From assembly GCA_903862655.1 (NCBI GenBank), contig CAIOZA010000006.1:1-64000 (forward strand): a stretch of DNA of 64,000 nucleotides, in the 5' to 3' direction. The stretch's first letter is position 1. Each line of letters begins with the position of its first letter. A program made the translations under genes and the position numbers. The notes under the pieces were generated by a model. The model saw nothing but the letters and a program-made list of their open reading frames with translations. It was not told the DNA's origin and did no database searches. Source of the stretch: an uncultured Ignavibacteria bacterium. GTDB lineage: Bacteria; Bacteroidota; Ignavibacteria; Kapaibacteriales; UBA2268. Below, piece by piece: positions 8,333 to 16,808 of the stretch.

Positions 8333-11300
8333 ATGAAACAAAGATTTAGCCTATATGTTCTCCTAGTGGTGCTGATACTCAGTAGTACTTTAACTTTTGC
8401 TGATAATGCTTATAACGTCACTTATCTTGATAATCCTGCTCCGGGCTATATAATCGTAGATCACTCGGAGATTGATCTTACTCCTACGGTTAACGTTCAG
8501 GATAATTCAGGCAATAATCCTTATACTAAGACTTTTTTGGACAGACTCGGAGATGTATTTCATACCCAGGTACTTTCCAACGGTCGTATAACTGCTCAGT
8601 TTCTAGGTTCAGACAAATGGTTGTTAATGGATGAGAATTTTAATATTATTGATAGCTTCACAGTAACCTCACCTTATGTCAATGATTATCATGATTTTAT
8701 GTTACTCTCCAACGGGAATTATTTATTACTTGGTTTGAAAAGCCTTATAGTAGACATGAGTATTAAAGTCGAGCATGGTGCAGTTAATGCTAATGTTACT
8801 GATCATGTAATCCAGGAAATTACTCCCAACGGAACTGTTGTTTTCACGTGGATAGCTAGTGAGCATTATAGTATTACCGACGCAACAGAAGATATCGATC
8901 TAACTCAACCAAATCTAGACCCTTTTCATATAAATGCATTCAGTGAAGACTCCGATGGAAATTTGATAATTTCAGCTAGACATTTGGACGAAGTTACTAA
9001 AATAGACCGTCACTCAGGAGCTATTATCTGGCGTTTGGGCGGGACAAAATGCAGGAACAATCAATTTACCTTTACTAATGATAGTCATCAGAATTTTACA
9101 GGTTTCTCCCATCCACATAATGCTCATGTCTTGCCTAACGGACATTTGCTACTTTTCGATAACGGTAATTTTAAACCAACTGAATATTCAAGAGCTGTTG
9201 AGTATGATCTAAATATAGCAAATAAGACTGCTTCCAAGGTGTGGGAATACAGAAAATCTCCAGATATATTTGTTGAGGCTATGGGTAGTGTTCAGCGTCT
9301 CCCAAACGGTAATACGCTTATCGGTTGGGGTGGCGATTCTCATTTCAGTGCAACTGAAGTGACTTCAGGCGGAACAAAAGTTTTCGAGATGGTTCCTATT
9401 ACTCCAAACCCAAAGTCATATAGAGTTTATAGGTCAATATTTAAGATGGATGCTGTTTCGCGAACCGTCAGCAGTGCAAGCCAATACGATTTTAATGATT
9501 CAAAGTATAAAACAGGTTTAACACTTAATATACAATCATTGACCGGCAGTGCTCAAGTTTCAGTAGAAAAACATGCTTATATGCCTTATAACAGGACATT
9601 TGCAGCTGATACTCCATTTATTACTCTCCCATTCAGATGGGTGATAAATCAACGTGGTATTTCAAATGTTAATGGGAAAATTTCAATTTCAACTGATGTT
9701 CTCGGAGAAATTATACACCCTGAATGGTTACAGATCTATAGGCGATCAACTGAGAACACAGGTGCATTCTCTTCTTTAACCACTACTTACAATTCAACTA
9801 CAAAACTGCTCGAGGCAAGCATCAATGGATTCGGAGAGTTTATGGTTGGATACAAGGAATATTTTACTCCACAATTGGAGCTACCGGTTGATAATGCTTT
9901 TGGCGAACCGATAACCCCGCGGATAAAATGGTTTAGAACTACTCCCGATGAAAGATTTGACATTCAGGTGGCACTATCGATAAACTTTGACTCACCCATT
10001 CTTGATACTTCTTTTGTTGACGGGAATCAACTTAATCTATACAATTTACGCTATTTCACGAATTATTACTGGCGGGTAAGAACGCGGACATCCTTCGGTT
10101 CAGGTTCATGGTCATCTGTTTATATGTTCCAGACTATTGTCGATAAACCGAATCTTTCAACGCCTAAAAATTTAAGCAAAGAGATACTAACATCTGATAA
10201 ACTCAACTGGGCAAGTGTTGCTGGAGCAACAAATTACAGATTACAAATTGCGGATAACTCAGCATTCAGTTTACCAATTGTTGATATTCAATCAACAGGT
10301 AATTTAAGTTATGATTACAAGGATCTTCAAAATTATACAAATTATTATTGGAGAATTTGCGCGTCAAACCGCAGTGTTTTTGGTGCTTGGTCGTCCATCT
10401 GGCAATTCCAAACTGCAATGGCTGTGCCAGTATTAAGCTTGCCAATCGACAAAGCTACAGGAGTTCCTACGTCCGGCTCCCTTCAATGGAAAAAGGTGAT
10501 TGGAGCTACAATATACAGTTTACAGATTGCTACAGATAGTGCTTATCAAAATATTATCATTAACGACTCAGGCATTAGTACAAATAAAAAAGATTATAAA
10601 GATTTAATATGTATGACGGGATATTTCTGGCGTGTTAAAGCACTTAATGATGAGACAAAGAGTGCTTGGTCACCATCGTCATATTTCTTTACTTATTTGC
10701 CGGCTCCTGCTCTTATTCTACCAAAGGATAATGCCGGAAACATTGCAACAAAAGTAGTTTACTCATGGGGATCAGTCCCAGGCGCAACAGAATATCAATT
10801 CGACATCTCGGAGGATAGCCTATTCAAAATCATACATGTCTCAACTAAGCTTGCCGGAACTTTATATACAAGCAAAGATCTTAAGTACAATACTCAGTAT
10901 TTTTGGCGTGTCAAATCATTCAAGCAATCCATTGAAGGGGGATTGTCTGCAGTTAGAAAATTCACTACCGGTGATCAGAATGCCGTCACATGGCCAGATT
11001 TGTCTTCACCATCTGATAACAGTTATAAGATATCCGCTAATGCCGATCTCTCATGGGAACAAGCACCAAATGCTTTGACTTACAATATCGAAGTGTCTTC
11101 TGATAATCTATTCACCGACAAGTTACAAACAGAAACTGTTATTACTTCAACTAAGACTACTGTAGACAACCTCGAAAATAATCATAAATATTACTGGCAT
11201 GTTCGATCATGCAAAAACGCAAACTGTAGTGAATGGTCCTATGATTGGAGCTTTACAACATTACTTGCGTCATCAAAACTTGTAGCTCCATTGAACAAAC

Positions 11301-11791
11301 AGACAAACATTAAGATCAATGACACATTGCGATGGGAAGCAGTTGATGGCGGAATGTTCTATATCCTGGATATAGCCACAGATTATGATTTCAATAATAT
11401 AACAGAAGCTGAAGATAATTTAACAGAGCTATACTATACTCCTAAAAAATTAGATCAACTTACCACATATTACTGGCGTATCAAGCCTATAAATAACAAT
11501 AACACAGGTGACTGGTCAGAAATCAGAAGCTTTGTAACAGGTAAGATTGCCGGAGTTATCGAAAATAGTGATATCAGCAGAATATATCCAAATCCTGCAT
11601 CTGATTACATATATCTGGACAATATTCAATTTACATCACTTCAGATATTCGATGCCATGGGCAATATTGTTCTGACTACAACAGAGCCATCGACTAAGGT
11701 AGATATTAGAAACCTTCCAAATGGAGTGTACAATCTTCGTACTTTTACGATCAATAACAACCAAACCTATAGACTGATAGTAATTAAATAG
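8333..11791 (+). CDS. T9SS-secreted arylsulfotransferase-like protein with six fibronectin-like repeats
   Basis: This is a 1,152-residue protein. Residues 1-23 are a signal peptide. Residues about 30-370 resemble the arylsulfotransferase (ASST) beta-propeller: NDYHDFMLLSNGNYLLLG, IDRHSGAIIWRLGG and FSHPHNAHVLPNGHLLLFDNGN carry the His-rich Asn-Gly blade motifs of that family. In characterised members these transfer sulfate between phenolic compounds through a histidine. Residues about 512-1069 hold six tandem fibronectin III-like repeats of about 90 residues, each ending in YYWRV...W....FQT. Residues 1080-1152 are a T9SS sorting domain (YPNPASDYI...LQIFDAMGNI...LPNGVYNLR). The protein should therefore be carried through the outer membrane and attached or released. 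Enzymatic activity is inferred; the propeller could instead bind ligands. Confidence 0.8.
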   Translation: MKQRFSLYVLLVVLILSSTLTFADNAYNVTYLDNPAPGYIIVDHSEIDLTPTVNVQDNSGNNPYTKTFLDRLGDVFHTQVLSNGRITAQFLGSDKWLLMDENFNIIDSFTVTSPYVNDYHDFMLLSNGNYLLLGLKSLIVDMSIKVEHGAVNANVTDHVIQEITPNGTVVFTWIASEHYSITDATEDIDLTQPNLDPFHINAFSEDSDGNLIISARHLDEVTKIDRHSGAIIWRLGGTKCRNNQFTFTNDSHQNFTGFSHPHNAHVLPNGHLLLFDNGNFKPTEYSRAVEYDLNIANKTASKVWEYRKSPDIFVEAMGSVQRLPNGNTLIGWGGDSHFSATEVTSGGTKVFEMVPITPNPKSYRVYRSIFKMDAVSRTVSSASQYDFNDSKYKTGLTLNIQSLTGSAQVSVEKHAYMPYNRTFAADTPFITLPFRWVINQRGISNVNGKISISTDVLGEIIHPEWLQIYRRSTENTGAFSSLTTTYNSTTKLLEASINGFGEFMVGYKEYFTPQLELPVDNAFGEPITPRIKWFRTTPDERFDIQVALSINFDSPILDTSFVDGNQLNLYNLRYFTNYYWRVRTRTSFGSGSWSSVYMFQTIVDKPNLSTPKNLSKEILTSDKLNWASVAGATNYRLQIADNSAFSLPIVDIQSTGNLSYDYKDLQNYTNYYWRICASNRSVFGAWSSIWQFQTAMAVPVLSLPIDKATGVPTSGSLQWKKVIGATIYSLQIATDSAYQNIIINDSGISTNKKDYKDLICMTGYFWRVKALNDETKSAWSPSSYFFTYLPAPALILPKDNAGNIATKVVYSWGSVPGATEYQFDISEDSLFKIIHVSTKLAGTLYTSKDLKYNTQYFWRVKSFKQSIEGGLSAVRKFTTGDQNAVTWPDLSSPSDNSYKISANADLSWEQAPNALTYNIEVSSDNLFTDKLQTETVITSTKTTVDNLENNHKYYWHVRSCKNANCSEWSYDWSFTTLLASSKLVAPLNKQTNIKINDTLRWEAVDGGMFYILDIATDYDFNNITEAEDNLTELYYTPKKLDQLTTYYWRIKPINNNNTGDWSEIRSFVTGKIAGVIENSDISRIYPNPASDYIYLDNIQFTSLQIFDAMGNIVLTTTEPSTKVDIRNLPNGVYNLRTFTINNNQTYRLIVIK

Positions 11792-11817
11792 GCTCAGATT
11801 TGAGATGATAATTTAAG

Positions 11818-11846
11818 AAATGGGTTGCTCAAAAAGCAACCCATTT
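11818..11846 (+). terminator. Hairpin after the arylsulfotransferase-like gene
   Basis: A 12 bp perfect stem, AAATGGGTTGCT/AGCAACCCATTT, with loop CAAAA, starts 27 bases after the stop. It is followed by an interrupted T-rich stretch rather than a clean U-run. Probably a terminator. Confidence 0.7.
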
Positions 11847-11938
11847 ATCATTATTGCTTTCTTTTTAAAAATTTTATTCGTAAATTAAAATTGATTAATT
11901 ATTCCATATATTTTACCAATAGTTTAAGGAGTTCGACT

Positions 11939-12424
11939 ATGAAAGCTACAAAAAGACTAATGCTAATAGCACTGATAATGGTAGGATTTGTTCTGACATC
12001 ATGTACAAAGGATTCATCAAATCCTTTGACATCGGTGATCAGCTCTAAATTTACCTGCACTCTCAATGGCGGTGGATACAGCAACCAAACTATTTCATTC
12101 ACAAGTACAGGCGGCGCTATTTACAATGCTGATGAAAACGTAACAGATCTTGTTTTCAGCAGTCCGGCTAATGACGTTGGCGGTTTGGTTATTAAAGGCA
12201 AATCAACAGGTACATTCGCAATCGATGAGAGCGATTATGAAGTATCGATCAATATGAGCGGTAAAATGCCACTGGTTCTTACTAGCGGTACAATCGTTGT
12301 TACCGGCTACGGTTCTGTCGGTGGTGAAGTTAAAGGTACATTCTCGGGTACATCCCTCAATCCTTCAACATTGGAATCAGTTCAGGTTACAAACGGATCT
12401 TTCTCAGCAAAAAGAACCATGTAA
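11939..12424 (+). CDS. Small lipoprotein of unknown function
   Basis: A 161-residue protein with a lipoprotein signal (MKATKRLMLIALIMVGFVLTSC); Cys22 would be lipidated. I chose the ATG at 11939 because it gives a clean lipobox and follows TAAGGAG at a proper distance; the longer in-frame extension upstream crosses the preceding hairpin. The mature part is beta-rich with many Ser/Thr/Gly (FTCTLNGGGYSNQTISFTS; GTIVVTGYGSVGGEVKGTFSGT). That fits small Bacteroidota lipoproteins of the 'DUF6252-like' sort, but I cannot place it firmly. It is bracketed by two terminator hairpins, so it is a single-gene unit. Confidence 0.8.
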   Translation: MKATKRLMLIALIMVGFVLTSCTKDSSNPLTSVISSKFTCTLNGGGYSNQTISFTSTGGAIYNADENVTDLVFSSPANDVGGLVIKGKSTGTFAIDESDYEVSINMSGKMPLVLTSGTIVVTGYGSVGGEVKGTFSGTSLNPSTLESVQVTNGSFSAKRTM

Positions 12425-12450
12425 TTCAGATAGAAGAAATATTCAGAGGA

Positions 12451-12482
12451 CCAGGGCTGCACAAAATGCAGCCCTGGTTTTT
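12451..12482 (+). terminator. Rho-independent terminator after the lipoprotein gene
   Basis: An 11 bp perfect GC-rich stem, CCAGGGCTGCA/TGCAGCCCTGG, with loop CAAAA, is followed directly by TTTTT. It lies 27 bases after the stop codon. Confidence 0.9.
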
Positions 12483-12566
12483 ATGTTATCCCCCCACATC
12501 TCAAATCTCATATTTCACCTTTCTAAACACTTTTAGCTGTAAATTCGTCAATGCATTTTCTAAATG

Positions 12567-12598
12567 TTGATAAATTCTCAGCGAATTTTGATATTTTG
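12567..12598 (+). promoter_or_regulatory. Possible Bacteroidota-type promoter of purF
   Basis: TTG at 12567-12569 and TATTTTG at 12592-12598 resemble the -33 and -7 elements (TTTG / TANNTTTG), but the -7 box is one base short and the spacer (22) is long. It is 28 bases before the purF ATG. Confidence 0.3.
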
Positions 12599-12625
12599 TG
12601 ATTTTTTCATACCGGAAAAATAAAT

Positions 12626-14137
12626 ATGTCCCAAATAGACCAGAAAATAGACCGCGAAATCGATAAACCTAAGAGTAATTGCGGAGTTGTAGGTGTTTTC
12701 AATCATCCTCATGCTTCCATCATGGCGTATTATGCTCTCCACTCGCTGCAGCACAGAGGCCAGGAAGCCGCCGGAATCACCACATTTTACTACGATGAAG
12801 AAAGAAAGAAAAAGCGTTTTGCCTATACCAAGGGCGAAGGACTCGTACTGGATGTATTCTCCGATCCCAAAATCCTGACAGATGTTTTGAAGGGAGACAT
12901 GGCTATTGCTCACAACCGATACTCTACGACGGGATCATCCAAACGCGCCAATATTCAGCCGTTTACTATCACTTATCATGGAGGTATTCTCTCTCTGGCT
13001 CACAACGGCAATCTGACAAACACAATGACATTGCGCAAGGAGCTCGAGGCAGAAGGTGCAATTTTCCAGACTACATCCGACACAGAGACTTTTCTGCATC
13101 TGATTGCCCGCAGTAAGAAAAAGGGAGCCAAGGAACAGGTTCTTGAAGCACTAAGAACAGTGCGCGGTGCTTATTCACTGGTACTTATGACAGAGGACTG
13201 TCTGATTGCGGCACGCGATCCCCATGGATTTCGTCCCTTAAGTATTGGAAAAATCAAGACTGAACAAGGGGACTCATACATAGTTGCATCCGAAACATGT
13301 GCGTTCGACATTCTTGGTGCAGAGTACATCCGAACAATTGAGCATAATGAGGTAGTGGTTATAGACAGGAAGACAGTCGAGACCGGAATCATGGAAAGCT
13401 ACAAGATATTGGATCAGAAGCCAGAAGCCAGGCATTGTATATTTGAATATATATATTTTTCAAGACCTGACAGCAAGATATTCGACCACAATGTGGACAA
13501 GGTTCGCCGTAAACTCGGCAAGAATCTTGCTGTCGAAAGCCCCGTTATGGATCCCGATGGACAGAAAGTAATCGCATTCGGTGTTCCCGACAGTGGTAAC
13601 ACTGCAGCACTTGGTTTCGCCAGAGTCAACGGTAGAGACTACTATTCGACGGCTTTCGAAATAGGCTTGATCAGAAGCCACTATGTAGGCAGGACATTCA
13701 TCGCACCAGGTCAAGACAACCGTGAATTTAAGGTGAAGGTAAAATTCAATCCTGTTAAAGGTGTAATTGAGCACCGCCCAATTGTAGTAATTGACGATTC
13801 AATCGTTCGCGGAACAACATCGAAGTCTCTAATGAAACTGATTCGCGAGGCAGGACCTAAAACACTGCACATGCGCATCACATCACCACCTATTAAGTAC
13901 CCATGTTATTATGGAATGGACTTTCCAAGCAGAGAAGAGCTAATTGCAAATGACTTTGACAACGAAGAGGAAATTGGAAAAGCAATCGGAGTAGATTCAT
14001 TGCATTATCTCTCAATGAAAAAGTTGCTGGAGTCTGTACCGCATGAACCAGGAATTGGTTATTGCACTGCATGCTTCGATGGCAACTATCCAATAGAAAT
14101 AGATGAGCACGCAACAAAACTGGCTACAGAAGCGTAG
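12626..14137 (+). CDS. purF: Amidophosphoribosyltransferase
   Basis: PurF catalyses the first committed step of purine synthesis: PRPP plus glutamine gives phosphoribosylamine. The protein has 503 residues. The N-terminal Ntn-type glutaminase begins at Cys19 (NCGVVGVF), so the first 18 residues would be a propeptide removed to free the catalytic cysteine. HNRYSTTGSS, LAHNGNLTN and SDTETFLH are glutaminase motifs. The PRPP-binding loop VVIDDSIVRGTTSKSL lies near residue 390. The C-terminal cysteine motif GYCTACFDGNYP suggests the Bacillus-like group that can carry an Fe-S cluster. It stands alone between a terminator and a decayed region. Confidence 0.97.
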   Translation: MSQIDQKIDREIDKPKSNCGVVGVFNHPHASIMAYYALHSLQHRGQEAAGITTFYYDEERKKKRFAYTKGEGLVLDVFSDPKILTDVLKGDMAIAHNRYSTTGSSKRANIQPFTITYHGGILSLAHNGNLTNTMTLRKELEAEGAIFQTTSDTETFLHLIARSKKKGAKEQVLEALRTVRGAYSLVLMTEDCLIAARDPHGFRPLSIGKIKTEQGDSYIVASETCAFDILGAEYIRTIEHNEVVVIDRKTVETGIMESYKILDQKPEARHCIFEYIYFSRPDSKIFDHNVDKVRRKLGKNLAVESPVMDPDGQKVIAFGVPDSGNTAALGFARVNGRDYYSTAFEIGLIRSHYVGRTFIAPGQDNREFKVKVKFNPVKGVIEHRPIVVIDDSIVRGTTSKSLMKLIREAGPKTLHMRITSPPIKYPCYYGMDFPSREELIANDFDNEEEIGKAIGVDSLHYLSMKKLLESVPHEPGIGYCTACFDGNYPIEIDEHATKLATEA

Positions 14138-14153
14138 GAATACAATTATATAA

Positions 14154-14470
14154 TTAGAAGCTGAAAAAACTGATTGGCTGGTAGATTCGGTGTCTCAATT
14201 TCGATTCAGGATTGAACTTTTGAGAAGCATCTGGCGATTTAAACAGTTTGTATCTTGAAGGAATTTTATAAGAGTCATCTTCAAATAAAATATAATTTAA
14301 TAATGAATAGTATTTTTTGTTTAAATATTCTTCAACTATTACGTTGACAACAAAAATATCTCTACCCCTTTGAGTTTTGCAAATGCTTCGACATCTACCT
14401 CGATGATTCCCCTGATTGTGAAAATGCTAAAATATATTTGGGGTAACAGATAAATTATCTTTGAATACTA
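14154..14470 (-). pseudogene. Decayed gene remnant with frameshift
   Basis: On the minus strand, codons from about 14372 down to the stop at 14154-14156 give a protein-like stretch (VNVIVEEYLNKKYY, KIPSRYKLFKSPDASQKFN, ending RIYQPISFFSF). Upstream, a different frame gives another protein-like stretch (GIIEVDVEAFAKLKGVEIF), so one frameshift near 14360 would join them. No ATG start is present in either part. I do not recognise the family. This is most likely the 3' end of a lost gene; chance coding-like sequence is the alternative. With the hairpin at 14490 it accounts for most of the 14138-14572 gap. Confidence 0.35.
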
Positions 14471-14489
14471 AAAAAAGGGATGAGCTTAA

Positions 14490-14537
14490 TGCAATGAACC
14501 CCAAAAGTTTGTTGTCTAACTTTTGGGGTTCATTGCA
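14490..14537. repeat. Perfect 20 bp inverted repeat between purF and pepF
   Basis: Arms of 20 bases (TGCAATGAACCCCAAAAGTT and its exact complement, 14490-14509 and 14518-14537) are separated by 8 bases. Read toward either gene it would make a very stable hairpin. It lacks an adjacent T-run, though on the minus strand a run of seven T occurs about 12 bases beyond it. It could be a terminator for pepF or a small mobile palindrome. Confidence 0.75.
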
Positions 14538-14572
14538 AGATTCCTACATGCGCAGCAATGACAAGGAAGAGA

Positions 14573-16471
14573 TTATTTTATCATCTTTTCAAGTTCATCA
14601 AGGTATTGATTTGCAGTACGGATCACTGCCTGAAGAGTTTCCTCCCTATTCATGTCCACTCCTGCTTTCCTGAGAATATCAATTGGATATTCTGATGATC
14701 CTGACGAGAGGAACAGCAAATATTTATCGATTGCCGTTTTGCCTTCTTTCTTAACATTGTTAATTAGCGCGAAAGATGCAGCAAACGATGTTGCATACTG
14801 ATATACATAGAAGTTGTATTTCATCAGATGAGGTACTCTTGCCCAGGTTAAGCCTTCTTCTTTGTCGACAACCATCTCAGGACCCCAGTAATTCTGGTAT
14901 GATTTGATGAATTCATCTGTCAGCTGATCTGCAGTGAGAAACTCTCCCTTTTCAGCACGATCGTGTGTCATTTTCTCAAATTCTGCGAACTCAGTCTGAC
15001 GGAAGAAAGTAGTCTGAATGTTAGTAAGGAACTTTTCGTACAAAGCCAGCTTTTCTTCCTTTGTCTGAGCATTCTTTAGAAGATACTCGAAAAGGAGTGC
15101 TTCATTGGCTGTGGAAGCAACTTCAGCAACGAATGTAGAATAGTCGCGGTACTGGAACGGCTGAGTCTTTTCGGTAAAGAATGAGTGCATGTTGTGTCCA
15201 AGCTCATGGATTAGTGTAAAAACATCATCGAGAGTGTTGTTCCAATTAAGCAGGATGAATGGGTGAGGTCCTGATCCAGAGCTGTTCGAATAAGCACCAG
15301 AGCGTTTAGCTTTAGTTTCATATACATCAATCCATCTATTATCGAATCCGATATTCATAGCCTCCATATACTCTTTGCCGAGTGGCTCCAAAGCTTTCTT
15401 GCAGATTTCGACTGCTTCATCGTAAGTGTATTGCTTGCTTATTGCCGGAAACAGCGATACATAGGTGTCATAAGGATGAATCTCGTCAATTTTCAATACT
15501 TTCTTCTTGATAGAAGCCCAGCGATGCTGAACGTTTACATTCTGGTTGACAACTTTGATAAGAGTTTCGTAAACTGACATCGGTATGTTATTGGGATAAA
15601 GCGATGCTTCGACGGCTGAATTGTAGTTCCTGATCTTGGCATTAACTATTCTTGTGTTGATACGTCCGTTGTAAAGCTCTGCCAGAGTGCCCTTAAGCTG
15701 AGTATAAGGCTGGTAAGTGCCTTTGTAAATATCTCTGCGGTAATTTCGGTCTTGCGAATAAAGTCCGGCTCTGTATCTGCCGTGTGACACCTGAATCTCC
15801 TTACCTTCGGAATCCTTAATTGTCGGGAAGGGAAGTTCGGCATCATTCAAAGTATTGTATGTATTGACTGGAATCGCGAACACAGGCGATAGCTGAGCTA
15901 AAAGTTTCTCCTGTGCTTCGGCGAGAGTGTGATTTCTTACCCTGAAGAGTATATCGAATTTCTGTCTGAATTCATTAAGCTTAGGCTCAGATTTGTAGAA
16001 ATCTGTCATCTGCATATCGGTAACCTTCATCAGCTCGGGATTGAAATACGATCCTGCCGCTGAATAATCGCTTTCGAGACTCTGCATCTTGTCGTACATA
16101 GTTTTGAAGACAGGATCCGTAAGGTCAATATCCTTGCCGAGAGAAGCATAGATATATAGTTTGGTGAATCTCTGGTCGAGATCTTTCATGTAGTTGACAC
16201 AATCGTAGAGAGATTTAGCTGATTTGGAAATCTTGCCTTTAAAAACAGGGATTTTAGTTATTTCTTTTGAAATGGCATCGAATTCCTTCTGCCAAGCATC
16301 GACTGATGTAAAGACATCAGCTAGATTCCATTTGTACTTATTGGCGACCTCGTCACGGGTCATTAATTTGTTTTGTGCACTTAAGTTCATATTAATTAAT
16401 GAGATTAGTAAAATAATAATTATAAAGATGCCAAAAAGTTGATGATAATTAGAGCGAATTGTTTCTCTCAT
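14573..16471 (-). CDS. pepF: Oligoendopeptidase F, exported form (M3 family)
   Basis: A 632-residue zinc metallopeptidase of family M3B. The motif HELGHNMHSFF near residue 420 gives the two zinc histidines and the catalytic glutamate; the third ligand is in VAEVASTANEALL about 25 residues later. The core from MTRDEVANKYKWNLADVF onward matches PepF. Residues about 12-32 form a strong hydrophobic segment ending LSAQ, a signal peptide or anchor absent from the cytoplasmic Lactococcus enzyme, so this copy probably works in the periplasm on peptides of roughly 7-20 residues. Upstream (16472-16808) is a promoter-containing gap; downstream are the hairpin at 14490 and a gene remnant. Confidence 0.93.
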   Translation of the reverse strand: MRETIRSNYHQLFGIFIIIILLISLINMNLSAQNKLMTRDEVANKYKWNLADVFTSVDAWQKEFDAISKEITKIPVFKGKISKSAKSLYDCVNYMKDLDQRFTKLYIYASLGKDIDLTDPVFKTMYDKMQSLESDYSAAGSYFNPELMKVTDMQMTDFYKSEPKLNEFRQKFDILFRVRNHTLAEAQEKLLAQLSPVFAIPVNTYNTLNDAELPFPTIKDSEGKEIQVSHGRYRAGLYSQDRNYRRDIYKGTYQPYTQLKGTLAELYNGRINTRIVNAKIRNYNSAVEASLYPNNIPMSVYETLIKVVNQNVNVQHRWASIKKKVLKIDEIHPYDTYVSLFPAISKQYTYDEAVEICKKALEPLGKEYMEAMNIGFDNRWIDVYETKAKRSGAYSNSSGSGPHPFILLNWNNTLDDVFTLIHELGHNMHSFFTEKTQPFQYRDYSTFVAEVASTANEALLFEYLLKNAQTKEEKLALYEKFLTNIQTTFFRQTEFAEFEKMTHDRAEKGEFLTADQLTDEFIKSYQNYWGPEMVVDKEEGLTWARVPHLMKYNFYVYQYATSFAASFALINNVKKEGKTAIDKYLLFLSSGSSEYPIDILRKAGVDMNREETLQAVIRTANQYLDELEKMIK

Positions 16472-16808
16472 CGTTTCCTCTCGAATTGAACAATTGTAAA
16501 AAACTAAATTATGGAAAAAAGGGCAATTTAATTGAAAATTAATAATTGAGAATTGAGAATGACATATTTTGCTCGATTTTTGGCTATTTCCCAGCTTTTT
16601 TATGAAACCCGCTACGTAGCTACCAATACAGAGCTACAGTCTATTTTCAAAATTTGTGAGACGTTTTGCGATTTGATGTGTTATTATATAATAGAGTTGT
16701 GACTAATTTGGAAAAGGTTTATAGATTTTTCATTAGTGCATTTGGATTAAAGTATTGTAATTTTACTAAAATGGAATAAAACATTTAACAATATTAACGG
16801 GTAATAAA
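16472..16808. other. Intergenic region between divergent pepF and the WD40 gene
   Basis: 337 bases that must hold promoters for both divergent genes. I see no box clear enough to call. It holds the self-complementary GCTACGTAGC (near 16611) followed by CTACCAATACAGAGCTACAG, and tandem TTGAGAATTGAGAAT near 16545, both of which look like repeat debris. No gene is visible. Confidence 0.4.

Noticed and set aside
13460..13774. Antisense frames inside purF
   Set aside because: They lie opposite a conserved enzyme with full-length family motifs; the translations look like no protein.
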